Source of the DNA: Sphingobacteriaceae bacterium
Lineage (GTDB): Bacteria > Bacteroidota > Bacteroidia > B-17B0 > Aurantibacillaceae
Direction: 5' to 3'
Assembly: GCA_002319075.1 (NCBI GenBank)
Contig: NVQB01000001.1
Span: 124,001-188,000, forward strand
DNA length: 64,000 nucleotides
Part shown: positions 17,461-26,441 of the stretch, one piece after another
Position numbering within the stretch: the stretch's first letter is position 1
Layout: each line of letters opens with the position of its first letter
Notes under the pieces: generated by a model
The model's database searches: none
What the model was told of the DNA's origin: nothing
Seen by the model: the letters and a program-made list of their open reading frames with translations, nothing else
Translations under genes and position numbers: made by a program

Positions 17461-17877
17461 ATGAAATATTTTACCCTCCTAGTCCTTTGTATTCTCACTT
17501 TTTCATTAGGTGCCCAAAACCCTTTTGGTCCCAAGCCTGAACCGGTAAGGGCTACACCTGAGATCATTCACGACGACCTTGAAGAAATGCCCCTATTTCC
17601 GGGTGGTACAGTGGCTATGCAGAAGTATCTGGATGAGCATATTGTGCGCCCAAAAGTAATGCGGGAAGTTTGTAGCGGAACCAGAATTATAGCAGGTTTT
17701 GTTGTTGAAAAAGACGGGAGTTTAAGCCAAATAAGCATCGTAAAAAGTGTGAACGGTTGTCCTGATTTTGATTTCGAAGTACTCAGAGTGATTAAAAATA
17801 TGCCCAAATGGGAACCGGGAAAATATAATGGGCGCTGGGTAAGGTGCTATTACAGAATGCCTGTTTATATTGATTAG
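17461..17877 (+). CDS. Exported TonB C-terminal-domain protein
   Basis: A 138-residue protein with a signal peptide (1-18, SLGAQ) and a TonB_C-like domain (about 45-138): MQKYLDEHIVRP, GFVVEKDGSLSQISIVKS, FDFEVLRVIKNMPKW and a final PVYID. There is no N-terminal membrane anchor or Pro-rich spanning region, so it is not a complete energy transducer. Small periplasmic TonB_C proteins are common in Bacteroidota. Two Cys (in MREVCSGT and NGCPD) could form a disulfide. Confidence 0.8.
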   Translation: MKYFTLLVLCILTFSLGAQNPFGPKPEPVRATPEIIHDDLEEMPLFPGGTVAMQKYLDEHIVRPKVMREVCSGTRIIAGFVVEKDGSLSQISIVKSVNGCPDFDFEVLRVIKNMPKWEPGKYNGRWVRCYYRMPVYID

Positions 17878-17884
17878 CGATTTT

Positions 17885-19069
17885 CTACAACCTGTAATCT
17901 ATCAGATTTAATTTTCGGAGAAACCTCTTCTCTTGTTTTTCTACGGAGAATCGGTACCCTACAAAAATTCTGAATTTGCCGGAGGAATAATTAAAGGTAG
18001 ACCCTTTCTTGGCGTCGAAATAATAAAAGTCGAATAAGCCCATTGTGCCATAAAAAAATCTTCCGCTATCGTAACCCAAAGCAATTCTCAAATTTTGTTT
18101 ACTGGAAAACCTGGCGGCTAATTCATATTTTGACCCATCTTCTCTTGTAATGTTGGTATTGTCATGTCCCAGCCCCTGCACCAACGACAAGGTCATGTGA
18201 ATTTTTTGCCTGAGAACAAGCGTGTAAATATACCCGATGTTAATGCCAACATTGGCCACTTCTCCTTTTTTAATACTGGAGGCTGAATCAAAATAAGGAA
18301 CAAAAGTATTAGAAATCAAATTAGAATCTGCCCGAACTCCCAACACAGAAAAATATCCTCCGCATAGAAGCGAGCCGGCACTTTTCTTTTGATATTCTGT
18401 AAATGCAAAGGAACTTCTGTAGGAAAACCTCTTGTAATTAAAAATATAATAGTAGTTGAAACTTAAAGCGAAAACGTTCACATCTGGCCGTACTTGATAT
18501 GCTTGCGTGTTTGTTTTCTGAAAGGTTTCATATTTCCTCGAATTCTCTATGTAAAATCCCTGGTAGGTTTGTAGCGCCAAATCGATGGTCGTTTTTTTAC
18601 CATACAAATTAAATTGATAATCCTGGTAACTGGTTTTGCCTTTTGTGCCCTGATCGTTATCAAAAAGCGAAACTCCTGAATTTAAAAGGAAACTGGCGAA
18701 TCTCGAATTGATGCTTATTCCCAAATCGTATTTGCTGTTGGGTTGAAATCTGAGAAAGTTGGCGGTTAAACCATCTCTCACTTCAAAATTTAAAAAGCGC
18801 GTTGAAACAGGAAGTGTGAGCACTAATTTTCCTTTGTAAGAAGAATAAAATTCCTGGTTCCAGTATGGCAAACGTTCTTTCATAAAAGCGAAAGCAACAC
18901 TGCGGTGAATCCACATCCACTTTTGTTTCAAGGTCTTATGCGGAATGTCTTTAACCGATTTTACTGTTTCAAATTTAATGGTATCCTGACCAAAAATTGG
19001 CGCAGCAGGTAACATCGCCATAAGCAAGACCTGCATGTGAACTACAGTAACCTTTAAAACTGAGCGCAT
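17885..19069 (-). CDS. DUF4421 outer-membrane beta-barrel-like protein
   Basis: A 394-residue exported protein (hydrophobic signal 8-27, ending FGQ) resembling the Bacteroidota DUF4421 family: TLPVSTRFLNFEVRD, FRFQPNSKYDLGIS-like segments, FSYRSSFAFTEYQKKSAGSLL and a C-terminal strand FRIFVGYRF. The alternating aromatic and polar strands fit an outer-membrane barrel. Function unknown. It converges with the TonB_C gene with 7 bases between stops. Confidence 0.77.
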   Translation of the reverse strand: MRSVLKVTVVHMQVLLMAMLPAAPIFGQDTIKFETVKSVKDIPHKTLKQKWMWIHRSVAFAFMKERLPYWNQEFYSSYKGKLVLTLPVSTRFLNFEVRDGLTANFLRFQPNSKYDLGISINSRFASFLLNSGVSLFDNDQGTKGKTSYQDYQFNLYGKKTTIDLALQTYQGFYIENSRKYETFQKTNTQAYQVRPDVNVFALSFNYYYIFNYKRFSYRSSFAFTEYQKKSAGSLLCGGYFSVLGVRADSNLISNTFVPYFDSASSIKKGEVANVGINIGYIYTLVLRQKIHMTLSLVQGLGHDNTNITREDGSKYELAARFSSKQNLRIALGYDSGRFFYGTMGLFDFYYFDAKKGSTFNYSSGKFRIFVGYRFSVEKQEKRFLRKLNLIDYRL

Positions 19070-19105
19070 TTGGAATCGGTTGAGGATTTAATTCCAAAAA
19101 TAAAT

Positions 19106-19132
19106 AAATAAAAAGACTGCTTTACAGCAGCC
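19106..19132 (-). terminator. Terminator after the 31-residue membrane micropeptide gene
   Basis: On the minus strand a 7-bp stem (GGCTGCT/AGCAGTC, one G-T pair, arms 19126-19132 and 19115-19121) with a 4-base loop is followed by a T run. It lies between the micro-ORF and the DUF4421 gene. Confidence 0.65.
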
Positions 19133-19157
19133 TTCATCTTTTAATAACTTAATTCAG

Positions 19158-19253
19158 TTAGTTTGCTTTAGCGTTTTTGTCTGAAGTTAGCAATACTCCA
19201 ATCGCTACACCAGCTACGATTCCTGCCAGGATTGTTCCAATTATTCCTTTCAT
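19158..19253 (-). CDS. 31-residue membrane micropeptide, YtxH-like
   Basis: An ATG-to-TAA frame encoding 31 residues: MKGIIGTILAGIVAGVAIGV, then a short LLTSD-containing polar tail. The Gly/Ala-rich helix with small residues every third or fourth position resembles the start of YtxH-type stress proteins, but the family's long charged tail is missing. A terminator follows at the right distance, which supports a separate transcript. Too short for most gene callers. Confidence 0.55.
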   Translation of the reverse strand: MKGIIGTILAGIVAGVAIGVLLTSDKNAKAN

Positions 19254-19328
19254 AATATATGTTTAAGTATGCTCTACTAATTTTATGCCAGGGCAAAATG
19301 CTCTCACTGCAAATCTATGCATTGTAGT

Positions 19329-21263
19329 TTACCGGTCTGTTTTCACAAACCTGCCCTTAAACGTGCCTGTGGTAGTCTCCACCAAAACCAGATAAGTTCC
19401 GGGTTTCAATGCTGTTACATCTACCGTTTTAGATTTCCCTTGCAGTATTACTTGTCCTGTGGTGCTCATAACGGTTATCACTTTGATAAAAACACCTGCC
19501 TTAACACTGAGATTAAGCTCGTTAGTAACAGGATTAGGAAATAAAGAAATACCGGTGATCTGCTGGGTGGAATTAGTGAGCCCCGATAGCACGTAGGCGT
19601 AGCAGCCAGACGTATCCTGGCAGGAAGAACTGTTGGTAACGACAGCGTAATTGCCATTGGACGCCGGTGTAAATACCTGACTGGTTTCGCCACTTATCGC
19701 GGTGTTCGCATTGTCGCAGTTGATCCACTGATAAGTATCCGCGGTGTTTGCCTGAAGCGATGAACCTTGCTGTGTAACCACTGCTGCATGCGTATTTACA
19801 AGTACGTTTACTTTAGAACCCGTTGCAGATCCGCATGCATTGGTCATGGTGCATACCCATGTACCAGCATTTGCAGCGGTAAGATTGGTTAATGCAAGCG
19901 TAGCGGTTGTTTGTGACGTAACAGGAGTGCCATTTTGTGTCCATACATAATTCAAGGCATTGTCTGAATGAATTGCAAATGCCAGTGAGCTTCCGAGACA
20001 GGTTTTAAAAGTAGTATCCTTTGCCGGGCTAAAAGTAGGTTTGCGACACACAGAAGTAATAGCGGGTGTTGCCGGAGAATACCACCCCATGTTTACTGGA
20101 AAGCGCGCTCTTGCTGTTTTTACATTGAGCGAAGGATGGTATTCAAATACACCATTTGGCGTAACGCCATATAACTTTCCATTGTTACCATTGATAAGGC
20201 TAAACGGAAATGGTCCTACATTCAAATAAGAACCGTTGCCATAAGTAAAATCGAGCTTTTTGGTAAACTGATCAGTTGCCGGATCAAACTCATAAAGTAT
20301 TCCACACCCGGAAGGATAATATTGTTCGGGTGTTCCTCCATCAGCAGTGCCGTAAAATTTACCGTTAGCCGCTTCCACCATGGTAGAAGGTTGCATGCCC
20401 GTTAGGCCACCCAGAAAACTATATTTATTGGTGTAGGCACTTGTAGCGGGGTCAAATGAATAGATAACACCTTTGTTACCATTTGCGCCGCCAAACCTGG
20501 CAACGCTATAAAGTTTGTTATTGTAAGTAGCATAGTGGTTATCAAACTGAAAGCCGTTATTGCCGGTGCAGGGACACAAATAGCTTATAGAAAATGTAGT
20601 TGCTACAGGATCGATTTTCACAATCGATCCAAAATTAGGATTTGGAATGGGACACTGAGAGTTGCCGTAAGTTGTACCGTAAAGATATCCGTCAGGCGCA
20701 AAGTAGAGTGTGCCTTCCAGGCGATTGCCCAGCGTGGTATTACCACTGCCGCCCTGAAACGTTGGGATAGTAAGTACAGTAGAAATATTTTGAGTAGCTG
20801 CATTCCAGGAAAACAAAACCCCTGTTTGGTACGGGCCCCTGATCTGCCCATATATAATGCCGGGATAAACTTCCGTTAAGGTCCGTAAACCATCTCCCGC
20901 AGGGCGAACTCCTGTGATCTGCGTGTTGCCGGCTCCAAATTCTTGCAGCACTTTAAAAACAGAAGTACTCAGATCATATTCATAAAAAACGCCGCCACTA
21001 AACAAACCTTGTGCATACTGACCACCCGCCGCAGTTAAACCATAGAGCTTGTTGTTACTGGCCGCTAATAGTGCGCCAGGGTCTCTGCCATTGACGGCTT
21101 CCTGAAAATGATGAACTATAACCATATTATTGCCGATGGAATCCGTTTTAAAAATATATCCATGGTTGTAATTACCGCCATTACTAACAGTTCCCCACAA
21201 TTCACGCTGAGAATAGGTTAAGGTAACAAGAGTGCAGAAGCAAAAAGTAAAAAATGTTTTCAT
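19329..21263 (-). CDS. T9SS-exported protein with GloVer tandem repeats
   Basis: A 644-residue secreted protein. The best start is the ATG at 21261-21263 (MKTFFTFCFC..., signal ending TYSQ); a start 12 residues upstream is possible. Residues about 20-390 hold repeats of the GloVer type (LYGLTAAGG, YGTTYGNS, LYSVARFGGANGNKGV, FYGTADGGTP, LYGVTPNGV), each followed by a strand ending FDP or similar, suggesting a beta-propeller. Then come one or two Ig-like modules with Cys (about 410-570) and a type A sorting domain (SLFPNPVTNELNLSV to the end). It would be delivered to the cell surface by T9SS; its target is unknown. Confidence 0.87.
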   Translation of the reverse strand: MKTFFTFCFCTLVTLTYSQRELWGTVSNGGNYNHGYIFKTDSIGNNMVIVHHFQEAVNGRDPGALLAASNNKLYGLTAAGGQYAQGLFSGGVFYEYDLSTSVFKVLQEFGAGNTQITGVRPAGDGLRTLTEVYPGIIYGQIRGPYQTGVLFSWNAATQNISTVLTIPTFQGGSGNTTLGNRLEGTLYFAPDGYLYGTTYGNSQCPIPNPNFGSIVKIDPVATTFSISYLCPCTGNNGFQFDNHYATYNNKLYSVARFGGANGNKGVIYSFDPATSAYTNKYSFLGGLTGMQPSTMVEAANGKFYGTADGGTPEQYYPSGCGILYEFDPATDQFTKKLDFTYGNGSYLNVGPFPFSLINGNNGKLYGVTPNGVFEYHPSLNVKTARARFPVNMGWYSPATPAITSVCRKPTFSPAKDTTFKTCLGSSLAFAIHSDNALNYVWTQNGTPVTSQTTATLALTNLTAANAGTWVCTMTNACGSATGSKVNVLVNTHAAVVTQQGSSLQANTADTYQWINCDNANTAISGETSQVFTPASNGNYAVVTNSSSCQDTSGCYAYVLSGLTNSTQQITGISLFPNPVTNELNLSVKAGVFIKVITVMSTTGQVILQGKSKTVDVTALKPGTYLVLVETTTGTFKGRFVKTDR

Positions 21264-21586
21264 GATCAATTTAACCGGGAGTTTATATATGAAGTTCAAT
21301 TTATCTTATAAATATAACTTAAAGCCACTTTTTCTCCCCACCATACACAACATTTTTCGCACAACTAACATTTGCAGTGACTCTGAAACGACTTCATTAA
21401 AAATAAGGCCATCGGCAGACGAACCGATTTACATTTTTCCGGCACAATAGGCTTGCTTAATTTGGGGTGATTAAGACAAATTCAGATACTCTACTATTGT
21501 CGCAATCACCCTCTTTATTTGTCATTTTCGGCCTGCTAGAAAAACATCCGCCCGCCTAACTTTGCCTAAACTAATAAATAAAAATT
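21264..21586. other. Divergent promoter region between the GloVer gene and the VOC gene
   Basis: About 320 bases with no supported gene. A -7 box TAACTTTG lies at 21557-21564, 22 bases before the VOC start. The rest shows no further structure that I can support. Confidence 0.4.
21557..21564 (+). promoter_or_regulatory. Bacteroidota -7 box upstream of the VOC gene
   Basis: TAACTTTG fits TAnnTTTG and lies 22 bases before the ATG at 21587. No convincing -33 TTG element was found at 17-23 bases upstream. Confidence 0.42.
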
Positions 21587-22015
21587 ATGAGCAAAGTAGC
21601 TATCTACCTTAATTTTCAAGGCAACACAGAGGAAGCCTTTAATTTTTACAAAACTGTGTTTGGAACAGAATTCTCTGCTCCTATCGGACGGATTCGTGAT
21701 ATTCCGGCCGATCCCAATGGCCCGAAATTTTCTGAAGCTGATCTTAATTCGGTAATGCACGTCGCGCTTCCCATTGTTGGCGGAACCGAGATCATGGGGA
21801 CTGACATGCTGGAATCTATGGGACATAAATTGGTAGTAGGTAATAACGTTACCATCAGTCTTCAATTGGACACCAAACAAGAAGCGGATAAGTATTATGC
21901 AGCGCTTGCTGAAGGTGGTTCAGACAAGGCTCCCATGAGAGATGAGTTTTGGGGCTACTGGGGCTGCTGCCTCGATAAATTTGGTGTCCGCTGGATGTTT
22001 AATGTTATGAAATAG
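21587..22015 (+). CDS. VOC-superfamily PhnB-like protein
   Basis: A 142-residue vicinal oxygen chelate protein of the PhnB/YdcG type. It starts with VAIYLNFQGNTEEAFNFYKTVFGTEF, the typical first beta-alpha-beta-beta-beta unit, and ends with DEFWGYWGCCLDKFGVRWMFN, typical of the family. Such proteins are often misnamed 3-demethylubiquinone methyltransferase; a metal-dependent reaction is possible but not shown. It is a single gene with its own -7 box and terminator. Confidence 0.88.
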   Translation: MSKVAIYLNFQGNTEEAFNFYKTVFGTEFSAPIGRIRDIPADPNGPKFSEADLNSVMHVALPIVGGTEIMGTDMLESMGHKLVVGNNVTISLQLDTKQEADKYYAALAEGGSDKAPMRDEFWGYWGCCLDKFGVRWMFNVMK

Positions 22016-22051
22016 AAGGCCCCAGGGCGGGGCCATAAACGTATTACACAG

Positions 22052-22084
22052 AAGCCTTTTCGATAGAGTAGAAAAGGCTTTTTC
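22052..22084 (+). terminator. Rho-independent terminator after the VOC gene
   Basis: A 9-bp perfect stem AAGCCTTTT/AAAAGGCTT (22052-22060 with 22072-22080) followed by TTTT on the plus strand. Confidence 0.82.
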
Positions 22085-22146
22085 TGTTAATTCTCATTAA
22101 TCTCTGATATTCAGACGTTTTAACAAGCTTGAACCTATAAAAGTAG

Positions 22147-22154
22147 TATCTTTG
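22147..22154 (+). promoter_or_regulatory. Bacteroidota -7 box upstream of the J-domain/KTSC gene
   Basis: TATCTTTG fits TAnnTTTG and lies 40 bases before the ATG at 22195. A CTTG at 22128-22131 is present but only 15 bases upstream, shorter than the usual spacing. Confidence 0.42.
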
Positions 22155-22194
22155 CGGCCGCTTTAGCAGCTTAAAACTTAGAACCGATACAGGC

Positions 22195-22644
22195 ATGAAA
22201 AAAATTGTTGAATACAGAAAATTAATGGGTGCCGATAAAGACATCAAATTAAACGATCTTAAATCTTTATACCGCAATTTTATGAAAGAGTATCATCCTG
22301 ATAAATTCCAGGAGGATAATGAGGAGAAAGCTGCCGCAGAAGAAAAAAGCAAACAGATCATTGAAGCGTATCATACTTTAGTGAGCATTTCAAAGGAAAC
22401 AGCTGAAGCTAATCTTGAAGCCTATACAAAAACCATCAGTACGTGCGGAATAACAGACATGGAATATAAAGGCAAGCGTCTCAGAGTTGAGTTTGCTGAT
22501 GGCAGTGCTTACGAATACATTGGCGTTCCGGAAAACACTTACATCAAACTTATTAATGCCGATTCACAGGCGCGTTTTGTTCGCAGGCATATCTCAGCTT
22601 CTTTTCTTTACAGACAAGTAAGCAAAACAGCAATGGAAGTTTAA
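22195..22644 (+). CDS. J-domain protein with C-terminal KTSC domain
   Basis: A 149-residue fusion. Residues about 3-75 form a J-domain with an intact HPD motif (His34-Pro-Asp36 in EYHPDKF), the part that stimulates Hsp70 ATPase. Residues about 85-143 match the KTSC domain (MEYKGKRLRVEFADGSAYEYIGVP, NADSQARFVRRHI, YRQVSK), a small domain linked in other bacteria to nucleic acid-related proteins. The Gly/Phe and Cys-rich regions of full DnaJ are absent. The product probably targets DnaK to a specific client. Similar fusions recur in Bacteroidota, to my knowledge. Confidence 0.85.
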   Translation: MKKIVEYRKLMGADKDIKLNDLKSLYRNFMKEYHPDKFQEDNEEKAAAEEKSKQIIEAYHTLVSISKETAEANLEAYTKTISTCGITDMEYKGKRLRVEFADGSAYEYIGVPENTYIKLINADSQARFVRRHISASFLYRQVSKTAMEV

Positions 22645-22796
22645 ATTTAGTTTAGCTGCGCCGCCAAAAATGGCGCGTTCTGGCTAACTCAATTTTAAGA
22701 AATTTTCATAGAAGATCCCTCTGCTACAAGTCTCTCTCCTTTTCATCGTTGCGGGTTAACTCCCGATACGTTATGACATTTGATCCTTAGAGTAAT

Positions 22797-25610
22797 TTAA
22801 TTTGCGGGGCCATGCAAAACAATGTTGAAAATTGTTCCAACACCCGGTTCTGATTCTGCAAATAAATGTCCACCGTGGTTCATGACTATTCTCCGGCAAA
22901 GCGCCAATCCAATTCCTGAACCCGGATAAATATCTTTGCTATGTAAGCGTTTAAACACTTCAAAAATTTGTTCTGCGAATTGAATGTCAAAACCAATTCC
23001 ATTGTCGCTAACCGTTATCTTATAATACTTTTCGCCAACAAGAGGTTTATGAATATAAAGTTTGGTTTCTTGTTCAGATAAGTCTGTTGATTTGATTGTA
23101 ACTACGGGCGTTCTGGAAGGATCGGTGAATTTTAAAGCATTGTTAAGCAGGTTATAAAACAGCTGGTTCATCTGCAAAGCCAACGCGTTTATTACAGGCA
23201 GCGGTCCAACATGTATTTCTGCATTTTTTTCTGTAGCAATCAATTCAAAATCTGTTACCACCTCCTTTAAAATTCCGTTTAAATTAACGGGGGTCAACGA
23301 AATCTCTTGTTTTAACACGCGCGAAAACTCTAACAAATCTTTTATAAGGAGCGTCATACGCTCTGAAGACTTGTTTATTTTTTTTACAAGCGATTTACTT
23401 TCGTCGGGAAGATTGCTTTGTTTATCAAGCATGCCCGCGTAAACACGGATTTTACGCAGGGGTTCCTGTAAATCGTGGCTCGCTACATAAGCATATTGTG
23501 AGAGTTCTTCGTTTGAACGGTTAAGGCTTATGTTTGCTTCTTCCATTTCTTCATTTGTGGCCGTCATCTCTTCGTTCATGGCCTGAAGCTCTTCGTTGGA
23601 TGCGGCAAGCTCTTCATTCGTTGCGGCAAGCTCTTCTGTGCGTTCCTGAACCTGTCTCGTTAATTCTAATTCTATTTCTCGTTCTTTGGTAACATCGCGC
23701 GACGATCCACTGATCCGGTAGGGAATGCCGTTAGCGTCTTTGAATGTTTTACCCTGCGTGTGTAAAATCCGCCTTACGCCGGTTTTTATATTTTTGATTT
23801 TATACTCCACGTCATAAGTCCCTTCACTTCCAGGCGCTATGGCGTCCATCATAGCTTTCTGTAAACGTGGCAATTCTTCCGGTTCGCATGGCAAACCAGA
23901 CTTTTCAGGAGTAATTATTTCATCTTCGCTAAATCCAAACCAACTTCGCATTCTTGCATCATAATGCCGCGCACGCTCTTTAATGTCAATACTAAATGTT
24001 CCCAGGTTGGCTAAATCTACGGCTCCCTGTAAAGCAATCTTAGATTCTTCTACTTTTTGCCTTGCATGTACCTGTTCGGTAATGTCGCTTGCGGTAACCA
24101 TTATGCCGTAGATTTCGCCTGAGGCGTAACGCAGCGCTTTGTAGATATAAGTATAAAAGCCGGTATAAGCCTGTCCATGTCGAATTAATGTAATTTCTTC
24201 TTCAGGTTGTGTGAATGATTCTCCGGTTCTGAAAGTATGCAGCATGCGCTCCATGAAAACAGAATTAGTGAGTTCTGGTAACATTTCTGTAAACGTTTTG
24301 CCTACTTGCGATGCATCTCGCCCTAACAACTCCTGCATTTTTTCGTTGATGCTATCCACCTTCATTTCCGCACCCACCAAAACCAATTTTGAAACAGGAG
24401 AATTAAATAAAATTGAGCGTGCAAAAACGGCATTGTCTTCCGCTTGTTTTTTAGCTACCACCAGAGGCGTTACATCGGTTGCCACCACTAAAATACCTGT
24501 TGAATGGTTATAGGTATCGCGAATGGCTGTATAACTGAAATCTATAAAAAAATCTTTTACATTATGATTATGCAGTACTTTCACTGATATAGCTTTTCCG
24601 TGGTAAGGAATGCCGGTATCATATACCTCATTTAATAACTCTATAAACCCTTGCCCCACTATTTCAGGCAAAGCATTTTCTAACGGTTGCCCTATTACCG
24701 CTTCGTCACGTCCCCAAATATTAAGAAGACTCTGATTAGCGGATTCTATAATATAATTTTTTCCAACTAAAACACCAATGGCAACGGGCGCCTGATTAAC
24801 AATACTTTTGATCCTTTGCTCACTCTGCTGAATTTTTTCCGCCATCTCCACGCGGTGATGCACGTCCATACAAAAGCCAACGTATCCTGCGTATTGCCCT
24901 TCGTCATTAAAGTATGGATCGCCCGACGCACGACACCACATAATGGAGCCATCTGCTTTCGTTATTCTAAACTCTACGTCGTAATGCGTTCTGCTATTTA
25001 ACGCTGCTCTGTACACTGAAGCCCCGCGTTCACGATCTTCTTCCACTATTGCATTCGCCCAACCTTCTCCCAGCAAAGTTTCATAAGACATACCCGTCCA
25101 GTCTACCAAGGTTCTGTTTAAATAAATCAATCCACCCTCTGCGTCTGACATCCAAAGACCCGTAGGAGCATTTTGAGTAACCTGTCGGAAGGTGGTTTCA
25201 CTCTTAAGCAGTTTTTTGCGAGCTTCTAACTCAGGTCTTAAATCGCGAACAGTGGCACTTCTCCCTATGCTCTTCCCCGTGGATGGATCCTTTACTGTTT
25301 CATAACTTGCAAAGCCTGGAAGTAATTCACCCGTTTTAAAGTGCTTTAAAGTAATAGTTCCCTTCCAACTTCCCTCTTTTTGAACTGTTGCATGAATCAT
25401 GAGCATACGATCCAGTTCATGGGGGGCATAAAAATCTGCAGATCGTAAACTTTTTAAGTCCGTATTTTTATCGATTCCAATAAGATCATACGCTGCCCTG
25501 TTAAGATACTCAACAACACTCTCATTGTTCGACATCCCCATAAAATCAGGACTGTTGTCAACAAGAACTTTTAACTTTTCCCTTTCACCACTTAATGTAT
25601 GCATGCTCAT
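22797..25610 (-). CDS. Sensor histidine kinase with five PAS domains
   Basis: A 937-residue cytosolic kinase. Five PAS/PAC units cover about 5-640 (repeated hallmarks such as GYVGFCMDVHHR, VVATDVTPLV, VTASDITEQ and SGSSRDVTKE close successive units). A long coiled coil (about 645-705) is built from EELAATNEELAASNEEL-type repeats. The phytochrome-like HisKA follows with His712 in YVASHDLQEPLRKI, and the HATPase domain has NLLNNALKF, DNGIGFD and GSGIGLALC. There is no transmembrane segment or receiver. The single receiver at 25666 is divergent and 55 bases away, the usual partner arrangement for this kinase type. Confidence 0.93.
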   Translation of the reverse strand: MSMHTLSGEREKLKVLVDNSPDFMGMSNNESVVEYLNRAAYDLIGIDKNTDLKSLRSADFYAPHELDRMLMIHATVQKEGSWKGTITLKHFKTGELLPGFASYETVKDPSTGKSIGRSATVRDLRPELEARKKLLKSETTFRQVTQNAPTGLWMSDAEGGLIYLNRTLVDWTGMSYETLLGEGWANAIVEEDRERGASVYRAALNSRTHYDVEFRITKADGSIMWCRASGDPYFNDEGQYAGYVGFCMDVHHRVEMAEKIQQSEQRIKSIVNQAPVAIGVLVGKNYIIESANQSLLNIWGRDEAVIGQPLENALPEIVGQGFIELLNEVYDTGIPYHGKAISVKVLHNHNVKDFFIDFSYTAIRDTYNHSTGILVVATDVTPLVVAKKQAEDNAVFARSILFNSPVSKLVLVGAEMKVDSINEKMQELLGRDASQVGKTFTEMLPELTNSVFMERMLHTFRTGESFTQPEEEITLIRHGQAYTGFYTYIYKALRYASGEIYGIMVTASDITEQVHARQKVEESKIALQGAVDLANLGTFSIDIKERARHYDARMRSWFGFSEDEIITPEKSGLPCEPEELPRLQKAMMDAIAPGSEGTYDVEYKIKNIKTGVRRILHTQGKTFKDANGIPYRISGSSRDVTKEREIELELTRQVQERTEELAATNEELAASNEELQAMNEEMTATNEEMEEANISLNRSNEELSQYAYVASHDLQEPLRKIRVYAGMLDKQSNLPDESKSLVKKINKSSERMTLLIKDLLEFSRVLKQEISLTPVNLNGILKEVVTDFELIATEKNAEIHVGPLPVINALALQMNQLFYNLLNNALKFTDPSRTPVVTIKSTDLSEQETKLYIHKPLVGEKYYKITVSDNGIGFDIQFAEQIFEVFKRLHSKDIYPGSGIGLALCRRIVMNHGGHLFAESEPGVGTIFNIVLHGPAN

Positions 25611-25618
25611 TTTTTAAG

Positions 25619-25648
25619 CTTGCAAGGTAAGAAAATTTATTATTTTTG
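25619..25648 (+). promoter_or_regulatory. Candidate promoter for the receiver gene
   Basis: CTTG at 25619-25622, an 18-base spacer and TATTTTTG at 25641-25648 match the Bacteroidota pattern TTG-N(17-23)-TAnnTTTG. The gene starts 18 bases downstream of the -7 box. Confidence 0.55.
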
Positions 25649-25665
25649 CGCTTTAGACCTAACCC

Positions 25666-26043
25666 TTGAAAACTGTTTTTTTAATAGACGACGACCTTGA
25701 TGACCGCGAAATTTTTCAGGAGGCTCTCCATTCTATTGACCTGTCTGTAATTTATCTGGAAGCTGGAGATGGCCAACAAGCGCTTCAAATGATCATGCAG
25801 GAAAATTTCGTTTTACCGAATCTGATTTTTGTTGATCTCAATATGCCCCGCGTTGGTGGTCTGGAATTTTTACAAAAAGTAAGGCTATTTCCTGATTATA
25901 AAAATATTCCGATTTATGTCTATTCTACCTCCTCTGCGCAAGCGGATGCAGACAAGTGTTTAAAAGCAGGGGCTACAGGATTTATAACCAAACATAATTC
26001 TTTTGATGATCTCAAAAAGGAATTGACAAAACTTCTTAAGTAA
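25666..26043 (+). CDS. Stand-alone response regulator receiver (TTG start)
   Basis: A 125-residue receiver without output domain: acidic pocket Asp8-Asp10 in LIDDDLDD, phospho-acceptor Asp57 in FVDLNMPRVGG, YSTSS and the Lys in ITKHNS. The start codon is TTG at 25666; no ATG fits the family N-terminus MKTVFLIDDD. It is divergent from the five-PAS kinase and is its probable phosphorylation partner (Rcp1-like arrangement). Confidence 0.92.
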   Translation: MKTVFLIDDDLDDREIFQEALHSIDLSVIYLEAGDGQQALQMIMQENFVLPNLIFVDLNMPRVGGLEFLQKVRLFPDYKNIPIYVYSTSSAQADADKCLKAGATGFITKHNSFDDLKKELTKLLK

Positions 26044-26065
26044 AATTTTATTGCAGGTGAATCAT

Positions 26066-26097
26066 AGCGTGTTAAAAATAGTTTGACACGCTTTTTC
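26066..26097 (+). terminator. Terminator after the receiver gene
   Basis: A stem AGCGTGT/ACACGCT (26066-26072 with 26086-26092) with a 13-base loop and a TTTTT tail on the plus strand. Confidence 0.72.
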
Positions 26098-26441
26098 TAT
26101 TTCCCATCCAGACTACCCGGCTACTTTTTTTTATCAGAAATTTAAAGTCTTTAGCAATAGCTTCTGCCTCCGAGAATATCCCTGGAGACAAACTCTCATC
26201 CTCTCTAAAACTTAGTACTTTTCTTTTAGCCTTAACTCACTGGAAAATCCCTTTTTTGTGCAGATATTTTTGAATGAATATTATTAAACGATGTTCTTCC
26301 TCAGTAATGAAATCAGCACCGTGCATAAACCAGGGGTAAGTGATGCGCCATTAAAACTACTGTATTCATTCTTTATTTCACTAAAAAAGGCCCCATTAAA
26401 ATTCATTTTTGCTGGCACATAAATTGAAACAAGTCTGTACT
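26098..26441. other. 344-base spacer before the CxxC micro-ORF
   Basis: No gene supported. On the minus strand a run of about 35 codons near 26240-26345 (including ITEEEHRLIIFIQKYL) is open between stops but too short and without context; it may be a gene remnant. No promoter or structured element was recognised. Confidence 0.35.

Noticed and set aside
26240-26345. Short minus-strand open stretch with ITEEEHRLIIFIQKYL
   Set aside because: It is bounded by stops, gives only about 27 residues from its ATG and has no supporting signal; at most a remnant.
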